Positions 9,306-18,228 are shown, counted from the first letter of the stretch. The stretch: 64,000 nucleotides of DNA from VXNE01 sp965116625 (GCA_965116625.1 OZ220717.1:1984001-2048000); one strand, 5' to 3'. The notes: a model not told the origin generated them from the sequence alone. Numbers and translations are program-made.

Positions 9306-9392
9306 GCGCAATTATTGCGCTGGCATTAACCACGCAACAAATGTTGCGCGTTCAGCCGCATCTGTCATGTTATTTACGCAACTAATGTTGCG
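9306..9392. promoter_or_regulatory. Three palindromes upstream of the Fic gene
   Basis: A perfect palindrome GCGCAATTATTGCGC lies at 9306-9320. CGCAACA-AA-TGTTGCG lies at 9333-9348 and CGCAAC-TAAT-GTTGCG at 9377-9392. The arms share a GCGCAA/GCAACA core. They sit 26-112 bp upstream of the Fic start in otherwise empty DNA, as expected for operators of an autoregulating winged-helix protein. No T-run follows, so terminator function is unlikely. Confidence 0.6.
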
Positions 9393-9461
9393 CGATTTCT
9401 CGGTTTGCAGCCGGCCTTCGCGCAGGGGACGTGCCCAACTGGGGCGGGTGCCTGATCGCTG

Positions 9462-9620
9462 TCAGGTGCCCAGGCGCGACCGAAGCCAGAGGGCGAGTTC
9501 AGACTCGGTGATACGGCCCGCGCCAACACCTTCCATGACCTGGACCGCCTCTACGGGATCGAAGTCCAGGACGAGATCGTTGTCGTTCCAGGAGAACGTC
9601 CGTGCCTGCGCGCGGTTCAT
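9462..9620 (-). CDS. Small hypothetical protein (52 aa)
   Basis: A short frame from MNRAQARTF, directly downstream of the xylulokinase on the same strand; its ATG lies 20 bp past the xylulokinase stop behind AGGAAG. The product is acidic with a WNDNDLVLDFDP segment and a C-terminal ITESELALWLRSRL helix. No family is recognised. Tight spacing suggests co-transcription, but coding status rests only on frame and spacing. Confidence 0.4.
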   Translation of the reverse strand: MNRAQARTFSWNDNDLVLDFDPVEAVQVMEGVGAGRITESELALWLRSRLGT

Positions 9621-9640
9621 CCTCCATCTTCCTGACTCGA

Positions 9641-11125
9641 TCAACCGTACAGCGCGGCAACCTGCAGCACCGCATTCCGGTAGTCGCCATAGGCCTCGCT
9701 GTAGAAACTGCTGCCGGACGGATCAGGGTCGCAGCACTGCACCGTGTCGCGTTGCAGATGCTGTTTCGTCACATCGCGAATACCTGTACCGTCACCATCC
9801 AGCATGGCAAGCGCCTGTAGTGCGGCTCCAAACGCTGCGCCCTCCTCGTTTTTCAGGACCGTCACGGGCGTATCACAGACATCGGCGACGATCTGCCTCC
9901 ACGTACCGCTCTTCGCGCCGCCGCCGGTAAGTACGACCTCCCCGGCATCGATGCCCAGTTCGACCAGTCGCTCCAGACCATGGCGTAGCGCAAACGTGGC
10001 GCCTTCGACGACGGACCGCAAGAGGTTCTCCGGGCGCGTGTTTTGGGCATCAAGCCCCGTGATGCAGGCCTTGGCCTGCGGCAGATCCGGCGTTCGCTCG
10101 CCATTGAAGAACGGCACGGTGATGATGCCTCCGGCCCCGCGCTTTGCCGCGGCGAGTTGCGCCTCCAGCCCCGCGATGTCGACGCCGAGCGCCTGACGCA
10201 CAAGCTCGGTCCCGACCGTACAGTTCATCGTGCACACGAGCGGTAGCCAGCCGCCGGTAGATGAGCAGAAGGCGGCGACATCACCCTCGGGGTCGATGAC
10301 GGGAACATCGGAGTATGCGTACACGGTACCCGACGTGCCCAGGCTGATCGTGACGACACCGGGCGTTACGTTACCCGTGCCGATGGCGCCCATCATGTTG
10401 TCACCACCGCCAGTCGCGACCGGTATCCCGGCGGTCAATCCGATCTCTTGCGCCGCACGTGTCGACAGGGCTCCGATGGGCCCGTTGTCCAACCGCACTT
10501 CGGGCAGACATTCGCGCAGGTTTCTGTCCGGATCGATCGCACGCAGCATCTTCTCCGACCAGTCGCGAGCACGAATGTCGAGGAACCCCGTACCCGATGC
10601 ATCTCCGGCCTCCATGCAGCGTTCGCCGGTCAGGTAGAAGTTCAGGTAGTCGTGCGGCAGGAGGATCGCATCCATGCTGGCGTAGAGGTCCGGGTGGCTG
10701 TCCCGAAACCAGCGGACTTTCGATGCCGTATAGCCCGGCAGGATGAGATTGCCGGCTTCTGCGATGCAGGCTTCGCGCCCTCCAAATGCCTCGATGATGC
10801 GATCGCATTCGGCGCGTGTGGACGTATCGCACCAGAGCTTTACGGGAATCAGGACGTTGCCCGATCCGTCGATCGGAACGAAGCCATGCTGCTGACCCGA
10901 GACAGCAATAGCCGCGACGCTCTCGCGCACGCTTTTCTCGACGCTTGCCATGGCCTTTCGCAACGCTTCGATCCACCATTCGGCCCGTTGTTCGGCAACT
11001 CCGTCGCTGGTCTGATGGAGTTCCAGCGGCGCACTGGCAGTAGCCGCAATCCGGCATGCCTCGAAGTCGTAGAAGACGACCTTGACGCTTTGCGTCCCAA
11101 TGTCGATACCCAGAACCGTGGACAT
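9641..11125 (-). CDS. xylB: Xylulokinase (FGGY carbohydrate kinase)
   Basis: ATP-dependent phosphorylation of D-xylulose. At 494 residues from MSTVLGIDIGTQS it has the usual length. The phosphate-1 loop GIDIGTQSVK is at the N-terminus, SGQQHGFVP is the substrate loop near residue 75, and TISLGTSGTVYAY and VVLTGGGAKSGTW are the FGGY signature and adenosine regions. No xylose isomerase, transporter or regulator accompanies it here, so the exact sugar is inferred from family resemblance. Confidence 0.88.
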   Translation of the reverse strand: MSTVLGIDIGTQSVKVVFYDFEACRIAATASAPLELHQTSDGVAEQRAEWWIEALRKAMASVEKSVRESVAAIAVSGQQHGFVPIDGSGNVLIPVKLWCDTSTRAECDRIIEAFGGREACIAEAGNLILPGYTASKVRWFRDSHPDLYASMDAILLPHDYLNFYLTGERCMEAGDASGTGFLDIRARDWSEKMLRAIDPDRNLRECLPEVRLDNGPIGALSTRAAQEIGLTAGIPVATGGGDNMMGAIGTGNVTPGVVTISLGTSGTVYAYSDVPVIDPEGDVAAFCSSTGGWLPLVCTMNCTVGTELVRQALGVDIAGLEAQLAAAKRGAGGIITVPFFNGERTPDLPQAKACITGLDAQNTRPENLLRSVVEGATFALRHGLERLVELGIDAGEVVLTGGGAKSGTWRQIVADVCDTPVTVLKNEEGAAFGAALQALAMLDGDGTGIRDVTKQHLQRDTVQCCDPDPSGSSFYSEAYGDYRNAVLQVAALYG

Positions 11126-11213
11126 GAAGCGCCAAATCCCCCAACGCTGCCTGGACCGGAATGACTTTGGCCAGTGACCAGTGGAGAGTCGCGATCCGCG
11201 TCCCGAAGTGTAG

Positions 11214-12164
11214 CTAAAGCGAGCCGAGCGCACTCCGCAGCGCGTCTTCGTGGCCGAGGCCGAGGATCCAGGCTTCCTCGGTTTCGACAATCCGGCGTTC
11301 CTCTGCGGTAAGGCCCTGTTCCGCCTCGAACAACGGTGCCAGTCGGCGCTGCTTGTCGAGACGTGCGAAAGCCTCGGCGTTCACGCGGACCTGGGCATGA
11401 TCGGGGATTTCGCCCGGGCTGATGCGTTGGCGGATCTCCGCGGTCAGAAGGGAAGGGTAGATTTCTGCGACCACGACTGGTGCACCGGGTACGGACAGCC
11501 CCGTTTCAAATGGCCAGATGGCGACCTCGCCACCTAACCTGGGATCGTCGACGAGCTTCTTCAGGGCTGGCAGCCCCAGCAACACCTGGGAGCCCACAGA
11601 CCCGGCGTACGCCAATTGCCAGACAGTCTTGGCGCCCCTGGCGCGACGGTCGGCGACTCGCCGTTCCGGCGGATGGGTTTCGTGCCGCGTGCGAGCGGAC
11701 TTGCGTGTCGGCACATCCGGATGCGGCCAACTCGCCGGGCGGCCCCAGCAGGGACCGACACCGGGATAGGCACGGTTGATCGTCTCCGCGATTTGGTAGC
11801 GGTTATTCGCGTTGTCCCGGGCATCCCGGATTCGTTCATCCAGCCAGTCCCAGAGCACAAGGGCGGATGATCGGCCCGTCAGGTGCCGGGCAACGCCGGC
11901 CGGATATCCGAACGGGAAGTCGAATCCGACGAGGGCACGGCGTTTGACATCCAGTTCCGCGGCGAGGATGGCGGCAAGACGGTCGATGGCTTCGTGCCGC
12001 GTCCTTGCGTATTCGGGGTCGAGGGTAATGCCATCCTTGGCCGTACACCACCAGATGGAGTCCTTCGTGGGACGCGCCGGGCTCGGCCGGGACCGCGCCG
12101 ACCAGTCGACGATGATGTGGGTGTCAAAGCGCGCCAACGAAGGTCCGTCCCCGAGCTTCGGCAT
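11214..12164 (-). CDS. Predicted RNase H-fold protein (DUF429-like)
   Basis: A 316-residue protein opening with HIIVDWSARSRP, followed by KDSIWWCT and ALVGFDFPFGYPAG. This spacing of acidic residues is seen in DUF429-type RNase H-fold proteins, often labelled as cobalamin or molybdopterin proteins in alphaproteobacteria. Further conserved-looking blocks are KTVWQLAYAGSVGSQVLLG and VVAEIYPSLL. Nuclease activity and substrate are unknown. It stands 32 bp from the DUF5615 gene on the same strand. Confidence 0.55.
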   Translation of the reverse strand: MPKLGDGPSLARFDTHIIVDWSARSRPSPARPTKDSIWWCTAKDGITLDPEYARTRHEAIDRLAAILAAELDVKRRALVGFDFPFGYPAGVARHLTGRSSALVLWDWLDERIRDARDNANNRYQIAETINRAYPGVGPCWGRPASWPHPDVPTRKSARTRHETHPPERRVADRRARGAKTVWQLAYAGSVGSQVLLGLPALKKLVDDPRLGGEVAIWPFETGLSVPGAPVVVAEIYPSLLTAEIRQRISPGEIPDHAQVRVNAEAFARLDKQRRLAPLFEAEQGLTAEERRIVETEEAWILGLGHEDALRSALGSL

Positions 12165-12196
12165 ATTGTTTCATTTCCCGCGAAACGACAGTTGAA

Positions 12197-12523
12197 TCAC
12201 CGAATCTCGATCAGCGACTCTCCATCCATCAGCGCCGCCCGGATAATCGGAAGGTGGGGTGCCAGTTTGGTTTGCAGCACGGAATTGCTGGTGTTCCCGA
12301 ATCGCACCCAGACCACCTGGAGCCCCGGACGCTGGCGCGCACGGTCTGCGAAGTCCCCATCCTTCGACCAGATGACGGCGTTCATCTCTCTTGCTTTGGC
12401 TTCGATTCTGTCATCCGATGCCTCTCCGAGGTCGAGGTCGGAAACATGTTTCGCAGGGTGGCCATTCTCGGCTAGCCACCTGGCCAGCCCGGGCGGCAAC
12501 TGCGCATCGATCAGGAAGCCCAT
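12197..12523 (-). CDS. DUF5615 PIN-like toxin-type protein
   Basis: 108 residues beginning MGFLIDAQLPPGLARWL, with HVSDLDLGEASDDRI and VIWSKDGDFADRA. These are the three acidic patches of the DUF5615/Mut7-C PIN-like family, small proteins usually paired with a DUF433 antitoxin. The start lies 3 bp past the stop of the DUF433 gene, as in a two-gene toxin-antitoxin unit. Ribonuclease activity is inferred from the PIN fold. Confidence 0.8.
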   Translation of the reverse strand: MGFLIDAQLPPGLARWLAENGHPAKHVSDLDLGEASDDRIEAKAREMNAVIWSKDGDFADRARQRPGLQVVWVRFGNTSNSVLQTKLAPHLPIIRAALMDGESLIEIR

Positions 12524-12526
12524 TGG

Positions 12527-13159
12527 TCAACTGATCAGGATTACCCGGTGATTGGCTGCGGCTGCCCCGAACGCGAGGGCCGCACGGATGTCCTCCTCGC
12601 ACAGATAAGGATAGTCGGTAAGGATTTCCGACTCCGACACGCCATGGGCGATTAGTTCCAGTATGTCCGATACGCGAACTCTTGTACCCCGGATATGAGG
12701 CCGTCCGCCGCAGATTCCGGTATCGATACGTATACGATCCCGAACCTCGATGGCCATGCTCTCTGCGTCGCTTGCGGAAACTTCCTTGAGAACACAGATG
12801 CGCGCACCCTTGCGCGGACCAGAGTGTCCGTGGGACTTCAGGAAGCTCCGCAGGGCGTCATTGAGTTCCGCCCCTCGACGGGTATCGGACGGGACGACGA
12901 CGAACCAGTTCTTTAGCACGGCTTCCGTCGACCTGGCGTCCCGATTGGGCGCTTCCACCAAGTATGCCCTGGCGCTGTTTCCCGCGTAGCCGATGAATTT
13001 CGACGGCGCAAAACGCCAGGTGCCGTCACTCGACTTGATGGCGTACCATGCATGCACCTGCTTCATCAGTCTGGCTAGTTCAGGTTTCTTTCGTACTTCG
13101 ACCTGGTACCGGCCAATGTTGTTGACAGCCTCATCCAGATTGGCTACCACGCTTGCCAT
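12527..13159 (-). CDS. DUF433 antitoxin-type protein with long N-terminal domain
   Basis: The C-terminal part (about residues 135-210) is a DUF433 helix-turn-helix: ICGGRPHIRGTRVRVSDILELIAHG, SESEILTDYPYLCEEDIRAAL. About 130 residues precede it (VHAWYAIKSSDGTWRFAPSKFIGY..., NWFVVVP); most DUF433 proteins are only 70-110 residues. This extra domain resembles no family I can name. The ATG at 13159 lies 7 bp after GGAGG; an adjacent ATG at 13162 is equally in frame. It probably represses its own promoter and neutralises the downstream DUF5615 protein. Confidence 0.75.
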   Translation of the reverse strand: MASVVANLDEAVNNIGRYQVEVRKKPELARLMKQVHAWYAIKSSDGTWRFAPSKFIGYAGNSARAYLVEAPNRDARSTEAVLKNWFVVVPSDTRRGAELNDALRSFLKSHGHSGPRKGARICVLKEVSASDAESMAIEVRDRIRIDTGICGGRPHIRGTRVRVSDILELIAHGVSESEILTDYPYLCEEDIRAALAFGAAAANHRVILIS

Positions 13160-13279
13160 CATTGAACCTCCATCGTGAAACGTGCGGCTGCACAATTGGC
13201 CTGGGATCCGGGAGACTAGCCAAGTAGATCATGTAGGTCAAAGCTACTTTGAGGGTCGCTGTCGCGATACGATACCGTC

Positions 13280-14077
13280 ATGACGACGCGCCGGGTCAAA
13301 CTCGTTCATACCTCGGATGTCCATCTCGATGGCCGGGTCCGCAGCGATGCGGTGGACGGCTTCCGTAATGCGGCCGAGCGCGCCTTCTCCCGGGTCATCG
13401 ATGTCGTGCTGGCCGAAGAGGCGGACCTGTTCCTGATCGTGGGAGACCTCTTCGATCACGGCCGGGTGCCGGAAGAGGACTTCCACTTCGTGCGCGAACA
13501 GCTCGGCCGCCTCGCGTGTCCCGTCGTTTTGCTGCCGGGCAACCACGACGTGCACGATGAGACGTCCGTCTGGCACCGCATCGAGTTCGACGATGCCGGC
13601 GGCCACAATGGCGGTCACGTCCACCTGTTGCTGGAGACGGACGGGGACTGCCTCGAGTTCGAAGACCTCGGGCTGCGCGTCTGGGGCAGGGCGATGCGTG
13701 AGCATGCGCCCGAGAACGTACCGCTCGAGGGTGTGCCCACTCGCCATCGCGAGATGTGGAACGTCGGCCTCGCCCACGGCCAGGTCGTGGAAGAGCGGAT
13801 GGGATGGGCGTCCTCGCAGATCACCCATGACGAGATCCGGGACTCCGGCTTTGACTATCTCGCCCTGGGACACATCCACGTCTGGGGCGATGTCAGCCAG
13901 GGGACGACAAGGGCGTGCTATCCCGGCTCACCCGTCGCCGCCTTCGCCAGCCGGGACGGTGGCCACGTCGCGATCGCGACCCTGTGTCCGGAAAGCGGCG
14001 TCGAGGTCGAGCGTTGCCGGGTGGACGAGGCCGAAGTCGCGAGCGAGCGCGCATCGGACGGCTGGCTGGTGCCGTGA
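13280..14077 (+). CDS. SbcD-like metallophosphoesterase
   Basis: A 265-residue calcineurin-type phosphoesterase with all metal motifs: HTSDVHLDG (D-x-H), IVGDLFDHG (GDxxD), LLPGNHDVH (GNHD), GLAHGQ and LGHIHVWG (GHxH). This arrangement matches the catalytic domain of the SbcD/Mre11 and YhaO DNA exonucleases. It lacks the capping domain, and no SbcC/Rad50 partner gene follows, so a DNA role is inferred only. Its stop overlaps the next gene's GTG start. Confidence 0.75.
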   Translation: MTTRRVKLVHTSDVHLDGRVRSDAVDGFRNAAERAFSRVIDVVLAEEADLFLIVGDLFDHGRVPEEDFHFVREQLGRLACPVVLLPGNHDVHDETSVWHRIEFDDAGGHNGGHVHLLLETDGDCLEFEDLGLRVWGRAMREHAPENVPLEGVPTRHREMWNVGLAHGQVVEERMGWASSQITHDEIRDSGFDYLALGHIHVWGDVSQGTTRACYPGSPVAAFASRDGGHVAIATLCPESGVEVERCRVDEAEVASERASDGWLVP

Positions 14078-14895
14078 AGGGCGACGGCACGATCCACGAA
14101 CTGGCGGCGCTCGCCCGGGAAAAGACACGGTTTCTCGGCGACAACCCGGGAGGTTTCTGGGTCGCATCGATGATGGCGGGCGCCTATGTGGGAATGGGCA
14201 TCCTGCTGATCTTCTCGGTGGGACAGACCGCCGACCCGTCCTGGCGCGCGCTGGTCATGGGCACGAGTTTCGGGATTGCCCTGACGCTGGTCATCTTCGC
14301 CGGGTCTGAACTCTTCACCGGCCACGCGATGCACATGACCATCGGCCGGCTGACGGGCACGATTCGCACCCTCGACCTGCTGCGTGCCTGGGGAACGACC
14401 TGGGCAGGTAACCTGCTCGGGTCCGGGCTGCTGGGGGCGCTGTTCGTGGTCGGCGGCGGCGGCCTCGTGCTGCAGGCGGGCGGCCAGGATCTCATCCATG
14501 CCGTTGCCGAGAAGAAAATGACCGCCCCGGCGGTGGAGCTCTTCGCCCGCGCCATCCTGTGCAACTGGCTGGTCTGTCTCGCGATCTGGGGATCGGCCAG
14601 GACCGACAATGACGCCGCGAAATGCATCATCATCTTCTGGTGCCTGTTCGCCTTCATTGCCGCGGGGTTCGAGCACTCCGTCGCCAACATGACGGTGTTC
14701 GCCGTCGCGCTGTTCTCGGCGCACACGGAGGGCGTCTCGGTGGGTGGCGCGATCCACAACCTTGTCTGGGTCACGTTGGGCAACGCCGTGGCGGGCGCGG
14801 TGCTGATGGGCCTCGGCTATTGGCTCGTGGCCGGGCGGCCGCGCATTTCCCAGGCGGCGGACGACATTCCCGGAACCGGGAAAGTGAGCCGGTGA
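14074..14895 (+). CDS. nirC: NirC/FocA-type formate-nitrite transporter
   Basis: A 273-residue channel-like transporter of the FNT family, from the GTG at 14074 which overlaps the upstream stop as GTGA. Six membrane segments are visible, with GSELFTGHAMHMTIG and CNWLVCLAIWGSART as the family's conserved pore loops and GFEHSVANMTVF near helix 5. FNT proteins move nitrite, formate or hydrosulfide. Placement just before a predicted NO reductase favours nitrite, but FocA function cannot be excluded. Confidence 0.82.
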   Translation: MKGDGTIHELAALAREKTRFLGDNPGGFWVASMMAGAYVGMGILLIFSVGQTADPSWRALVMGTSFGIALTLVIFAGSELFTGHAMHMTIGRLTGTIRTLDLLRAWGTTWAGNLLGSGLLGALFVVGGGGLVLQAGGQDLIHAVAEKKMTAPAVELFARAILCNWLVCLAIWGSARTDNDAAKCIIIFWCLFAFIAAGFEHSVANMTVFAVALFSAHTEGVSVGGAIHNLVWVTLGNAVAGAVLMGLGYWLVAGRPRISQAADDIPGTGKVSR

Positions 14896-14994
14896 ACGCG
14901 GCATCAGCCCGACGATTTCGAGTTGGCGTTGCCCGTGCGATGCGACAGGAGTAACGTCGCAGGAATCGGATTGCCGTAAGGGGAGGGCAGTCGA

Positions 14995-15570
14995 ATGATT
15001 CAAGAGTCGATCATGCTGGTCACCGTCGTACTGATGGCGGTGGTCACGGGCGTCTTTATCTTCATTGCGGTGAACGCAGGCAAGGAAAGCGTTGACTATG
15101 GCCCGGTGCAGGCCAAGGCCTTTGGCATCCGCACCGCGCTCTTCTGGGTCGTCATGGTGGCAGGCGTGCTCATTACGGTCATCACCACGCTCGACCTGCC
15201 GTATGCGGCCACGCGCGGGGATGTTGCCGAGGGCGCGGTCAAGGTGCAGGTCGAAGGCCGCCAATGGCTCTGGAACCTGAGCCAGGATTCCGTGGCCGCC
15301 GATGAGACCGTCCTGTTCGAGGTGACGGCCGGCGACGTCAACCATGGCCTCGGTGTCTACGGCCCGAACATGCGGTTGCTGGGGCAGACCCAGGCGATGC
15401 CGGGATACGTCAACTCGCTGCAGCTCACGTTGCGGGAGCCGGGTACCTACAAGCTGCTCTGTCTCGAGTACTGCGGCACGGCGCACCACGCGATGATCAG
15501 CAATTTCGAGGTCACGGCGCATCCCGAGCACGCTGCCGCGGCCACCACGCAGGGGAGGGACGGCGCATGA
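14995..15570 (+). CDS. norS: CuA subunit II of sNOR-type heme-copper reductase (NorS)
   Basis: A 191-residue membrane-anchored cupredoxin with two N-terminal helices (about residues 6-27 and 45-66). A CuA site follows: His117, Cys156, Cys160, His164 and Met167 in LCLEYCGTAHHAM. It takes electrons from a soluble donor to the catalytic subunit. The ATG follows a strong GGGGAGGG. The order CuA subunit, catalytic subunit, SCO protein, membrane protein matches norSY-senC-orf1 of the sNOR group described in ammonia oxidisers. A bare label of cytochrome oxidase subunit II would also fit the family. Confidence 0.8.
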   Translation: MIQESIMLVTVVLMAVVTGVFIFIAVNAGKESVDYGPVQAKAFGIRTALFWVVMVAGVLITVITTLDLPYAATRGDVAEGAVKVQVEGRQWLWNLSQDSVAADETVLFEVTAGDVNHGLGVYGPNMRLLGQTQAMPGYVNSLQLTLREPGTYKLLCLEYCGTAHHAMISNFEVTAHPEHAAAATTQGRDGA

Positions 15571-17009
15571 GCGAAGCAACACTTTCACCCCTGCCGGGGT
15601 CGGCCCGCGCGGGCGTGCTGACCTACCTGGCGATTTCCGCCCTGGTATTCGTCCTCATGATGGCGCTTGGCCTGCTCATGCGGGTCGGCCAGGCCGACTG
15701 GCTCTGGATGCCGCCAGACATCTTCTACCAGGTCATGACGGCCCACGGGGCCGGAATGGTCGGCATTTCCGGCCTCGCCGGGAGCGCCGTCATGTGGTAC
15801 TTCCTGCGGCGTTACGTCGACCTGACCGTCGGCATCCTGTGGACCAACCTCGCGCTGTTCCTGCTTGGCGTGGTGCTGATCCTCGGAGGCATTTTCCTCG
15901 GCGGGTTCGGCGGCGCATGGACTTTCCTGTTCCCGCTGCCGTCCCATGGAATGGGCGCCTGGGGCAATGTCGGCGCGGCGTGTTATCTGCTGGGCCTGAT
16001 GTCCATCGGCGTGGGGTTCCTGCTGCTCTATCTCGACGTTGCGCGGGCGATCATCGGGAAATACGGGTCGCTGGCGAAAGGCCTTGGCTGGCCGCACCTC
16101 TTCGGCCGCGGCGAGGGTGAGCCGCCCCCGCCCACGGTGGTTGCGTCGACCATGGTGCTGATCATCAACACCGCGGGCATCACGGCGGGTGCCGTGGTCC
16201 TGGTTCTGATCCTGGTCAACCTGTTCGTGCCGACGTTCGCCGTCGACGCGCTCTTGACCAAGAACCTGACCTACTTCTTCGGGCACGTATTCATCAATGC
16301 GACGATCTACCAGGCGGTGATCGCGGTGTACGAGATCCTGCCGACGTACACGAAGCGGGCGTGGCCCTCGAGCCGGGTGTTCCTGGCCGCGTGGACCGCA
16401 TCGACGATCATGGTGATGTCGGTCTATCCGCACCACCTGTTGATGGACTTCGTCATGCCGACCTGGGCGTTGATTCTCGGCCAGGTGATCTCCTACATGA
16501 GCGGAATTCCGATCCTGATCGTCACTGCCTACAACGCGCTGACGAACGTCTACCGGTCGGGAATGCGGTGGGACATCGTTTCCGGACTGCTGTTCCTGTC
16601 CATCTTCGGTTGGGGCGTGGGGATCGTTCCGGCGATCATCGATGCGACGATCGCGGTCAACAACGTCATGCACAACACGATGTGGGTGCCGGGCCACGTG
16701 CACACGTACCTTATCGTGGGCCTGGTGGCCATGCTGTTCGGCTTCATGTACCACGTCGCGGGCCAGAACGGCGCGACGAAGGCGATCGACAAGGTGGCGT
16801 TCTGGGTATACGCGTTGGCGGGCATGGCGTTCTCGTTCATGTTCCTCCTTAGCGGCTACGTATCCATTCCCCGGCGCTTCGCCGAGCACCTGCCCGAGTG
16901 GGTGGAGTACAGCGCGACCTCGTCGATCTTCGCGGTCCTCGTGGTGCTTGCGGCGGCCGTGTTTGCCGTGCGGTTCCTGACCAGCCTGAAGACCGCCCGG
17001 ATGGCATGA
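15567..17009 (+). CDS. norY: Catalytic subunit I of sNOR-type heme-copper reductase (NorY)
   Basis: A 480-residue, roughly 12-helix heme-copper subunit. All six metal-binding histidines are present: His60 and His379 for the low-spin heme, His377 for the high-spin heme, and His240, His289 and His290 for CuB. Oxygen reductases of the A/B type carry His-x-x-x-Tyr at the CuB helix; here it reads H240-V-F-I-N244, with Asn in place of the cross-linked Tyr. Loss of this Tyr is a hallmark of NO-reducing relatives; from memory Asn is the sNOR variant. Reduction of NO to N2O is therefore favoured over O2. It overlaps norS by 4 bp. Confidence 0.8.
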   Translation: MSEATLSPLPGSARAGVLTYLAISALVFVLMMALGLLMRVGQADWLWMPPDIFYQVMTAHGAGMVGISGLAGSAVMWYFLRRYVDLTVGILWTNLALFLLGVVLILGGIFLGGFGGAWTFLFPLPSHGMGAWGNVGAACYLLGLMSIGVGFLLLYLDVARAIIGKYGSLAKGLGWPHLFGRGEGEPPPPTVVASTMVLIINTAGITAGAVVLVLILVNLFVPTFAVDALLTKNLTYFFGHVFINATIYQAVIAVYEILPTYTKRAWPSSRVFLAAWTASTIMVMSVYPHHLLMDFVMPTWALILGQVISYMSGIPILIVTAYNALTNVYRSGMRWDIVSGLLFLSIFGWGVGIVPAIIDATIAVNNVMHNTMWVPGHVHTYLIVGLVAMLFGFMYHVAGQNGATKAIDKVAFWVYALAGMAFSFMFLLSGYVSIPRRFAEHLPEWVEYSATSSIFAVLVVLAAAVFAVRFLTSLKTARMA

Positions 17010-17623
17010 ACCGGTGGCTGTCGGCGGCGGCTACCGTCGCCGTCCTGCTCGGAGGGTTTTGCACCCTCTGGGCGGGGACGGACGGTGGCGGCGCCTGGAC
17101 GGCGGAGAGCGCGCGGCGGCTCGACATCGCGGAGCGGCCGCGGGACCTGCCGGATGCGGCGCTGCGCGATGTCGGGGAACGGTCCATGGGGCTCGCGTCT
17201 CTGGAGCGCCCCATCGCCATCGTCGATTTCATCTACACACGTTGTCCAACGGTGTGCGTGGACCTGGGCTCGACCTTTCGGGACCTGCAGGGCGAACTCG
17301 TTGCCCGCGGCTGGGAAGATCGCGTCGAACTGCTCAGCCTGACGTTCGATCACGCGCACGACGGGCCAGCCGAACTCGCCGGATACCTTGAGCGCTTCGG
17401 AGCGGCCCCGAGTCTCTGGAGTGCGGCGCGGTTCGAAGACGCGGACGATCTCGACGCCGTATTGCGCGATTTGGGCGTCATCGTCATCCCGGACCCTGAC
17501 GTCGGATTCGTGCACAACACGGCGATCTATCTCGTGGACCGGGGCCGCGTGGTCGGAATTTACGACTTCGACGATCGGCGCGGACTGTTGCAGGCCATCG
17601 AATGGCGGTTGAAGACCGGATAG
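17006..17623 (+). CDS. senC: SCO1/SenC copper chaperone
   Basis: A 205-residue thioredoxin-fold protein with an N-terminal signal anchor. The copper site is IYTRCPTVCVDLG plus the distal His in VGFVHNTAIYLVD. It loads copper into the CuA centre of NorS. The ATG overlaps the norY stop. It is the first of two SCO proteins in this operon; the two differ enough (CPTVC versus CHGIC) to suggest separate tasks such as delivery and thiol reduction. Confidence 0.88.
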   Translation: MNRWLSAAATVAVLLGGFCTLWAGTDGGGAWTAESARRLDIAERPRDLPDAALRDVGERSMGLASLERPIAIVDFIYTRCPTVCVDLGSTFRDLQGELVARGWEDRVELLSLTFDHAHDGPAELAGYLERFGAAPSLWSAARFEDADDLDAVLRDLGVIVIPDPDVGFVHNTAIYLVDRGRVVGIYDFDDRRGLLQAIEWRLKTG

Positions 17624-18228
17624 CGCCGGCCGCCGCTCTCGGGCGTGCCGGGATACTGCTCGCCGTGGCCGTGTGGGCCGGGATCGCACTTACGCCGTTC
17701 GGAACTTGGCTGGAATCGCGCCTTGTGAGTCACGTGCTGGTCGAGGTTCCGCTGCTGGTGACGGTCGGGTTCGGCCTGGGGAGATGTATCGAGCCGCGGC
17801 TTCGCAAGGCCCTGGAGCCGTTCAACGGGGGCGGCATCCCGGGCATCCTGCTGGTCACTTTCGCGCTCGCGTTCTGGATGATCCCGCGCTGGCTCGATGC
17901 GTCGCTGCAGGCGCCAGAGGTTGCTGCGGCCAAGTACCTCTCGCTGGTGGCCCTGGCGGGCATGCCGCTGGCATGGAGCTGGGACCGTCTGCATCCCATT
18001 GCCAGGGGCCTCGTCAAGATCGAGTTTCTGGCGATGTGCTTTCGCCTCGGTTGGCTCTATCTCATTTCTCCGGACCGTTTGTGCAATAGTTACCTGATCG
18101 ACGATCAGGTACTTTTGGGCCGGGGTCTGCTGGTGGTGGGGATCGCGCTGTCCATCACCTGGCTGTATCCGGTTTTCTTTGGCGCGTGGTCGGCGCCAGC
18201 GCCGCGCGGGCAGGGTGAAGCAACATGA
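17602..18228 (+). CDS. Multi-pass membrane protein, orf1 of the sNOR operon
   Basis: 208 residues with about five to six hydrophobic helices and a SRLVSHVLVEVPLLVTVGFGL segment that recalls the His-rich helices of CtaG/DUF1404 assembly proteins. It overlaps senC by 22 bp and the second SCO gene by 4 bp, so it is translationally coupled to both. By position it corresponds to orf1 of norSY-senC-orf1, and an assembly role for the CuA/CuB centres is inferred. Confidence 0.6.
   Translation: MAVEDRIAPAAALGRAGILLAVAVWAGIALTPFGTWLESRLVSHVLVEVPLLVTVGFGLGRCIEPRLRKALEPFNGGGIPGILLVTFALAFWMIPRWLDASLQAPEVAAAKYLSLVALAGMPLAWSWDRLHPIARGLVKIEFLAMCFRLGWLYLISPDRLCNSYLIDDQVLLGRGLLVVGIALSITWLYPVFFGAWSAPAPRGQGEAT

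Noticed and set aside
9306..9392. Palindromes as terminators of converging genes
   Set aside because: No poly-T follows any of them and no gene converges here; they lie upstream of the Fic start.
13280..14077. Metallophosphoesterase as a true sbcD
   Set aside because: No SbcC partner and no capping domain; left as SbcD-like without a gene symbol.
15585..16889. 434-codon minus-strand frame opposite the NO reductase subunit
   Set aside because: Composition is His/Arg/Glu/Asp-rich nonsense typical of antisense to a membrane protein; the plus strand carries all heme-copper motifs.
15567..17009. Plain cytochrome c oxidase subunit I label
   Set aside because: The H-x-x-x-N in place of H-x-x-x-Y and the norSY-senC-orf1 order argue for an NO reductase.
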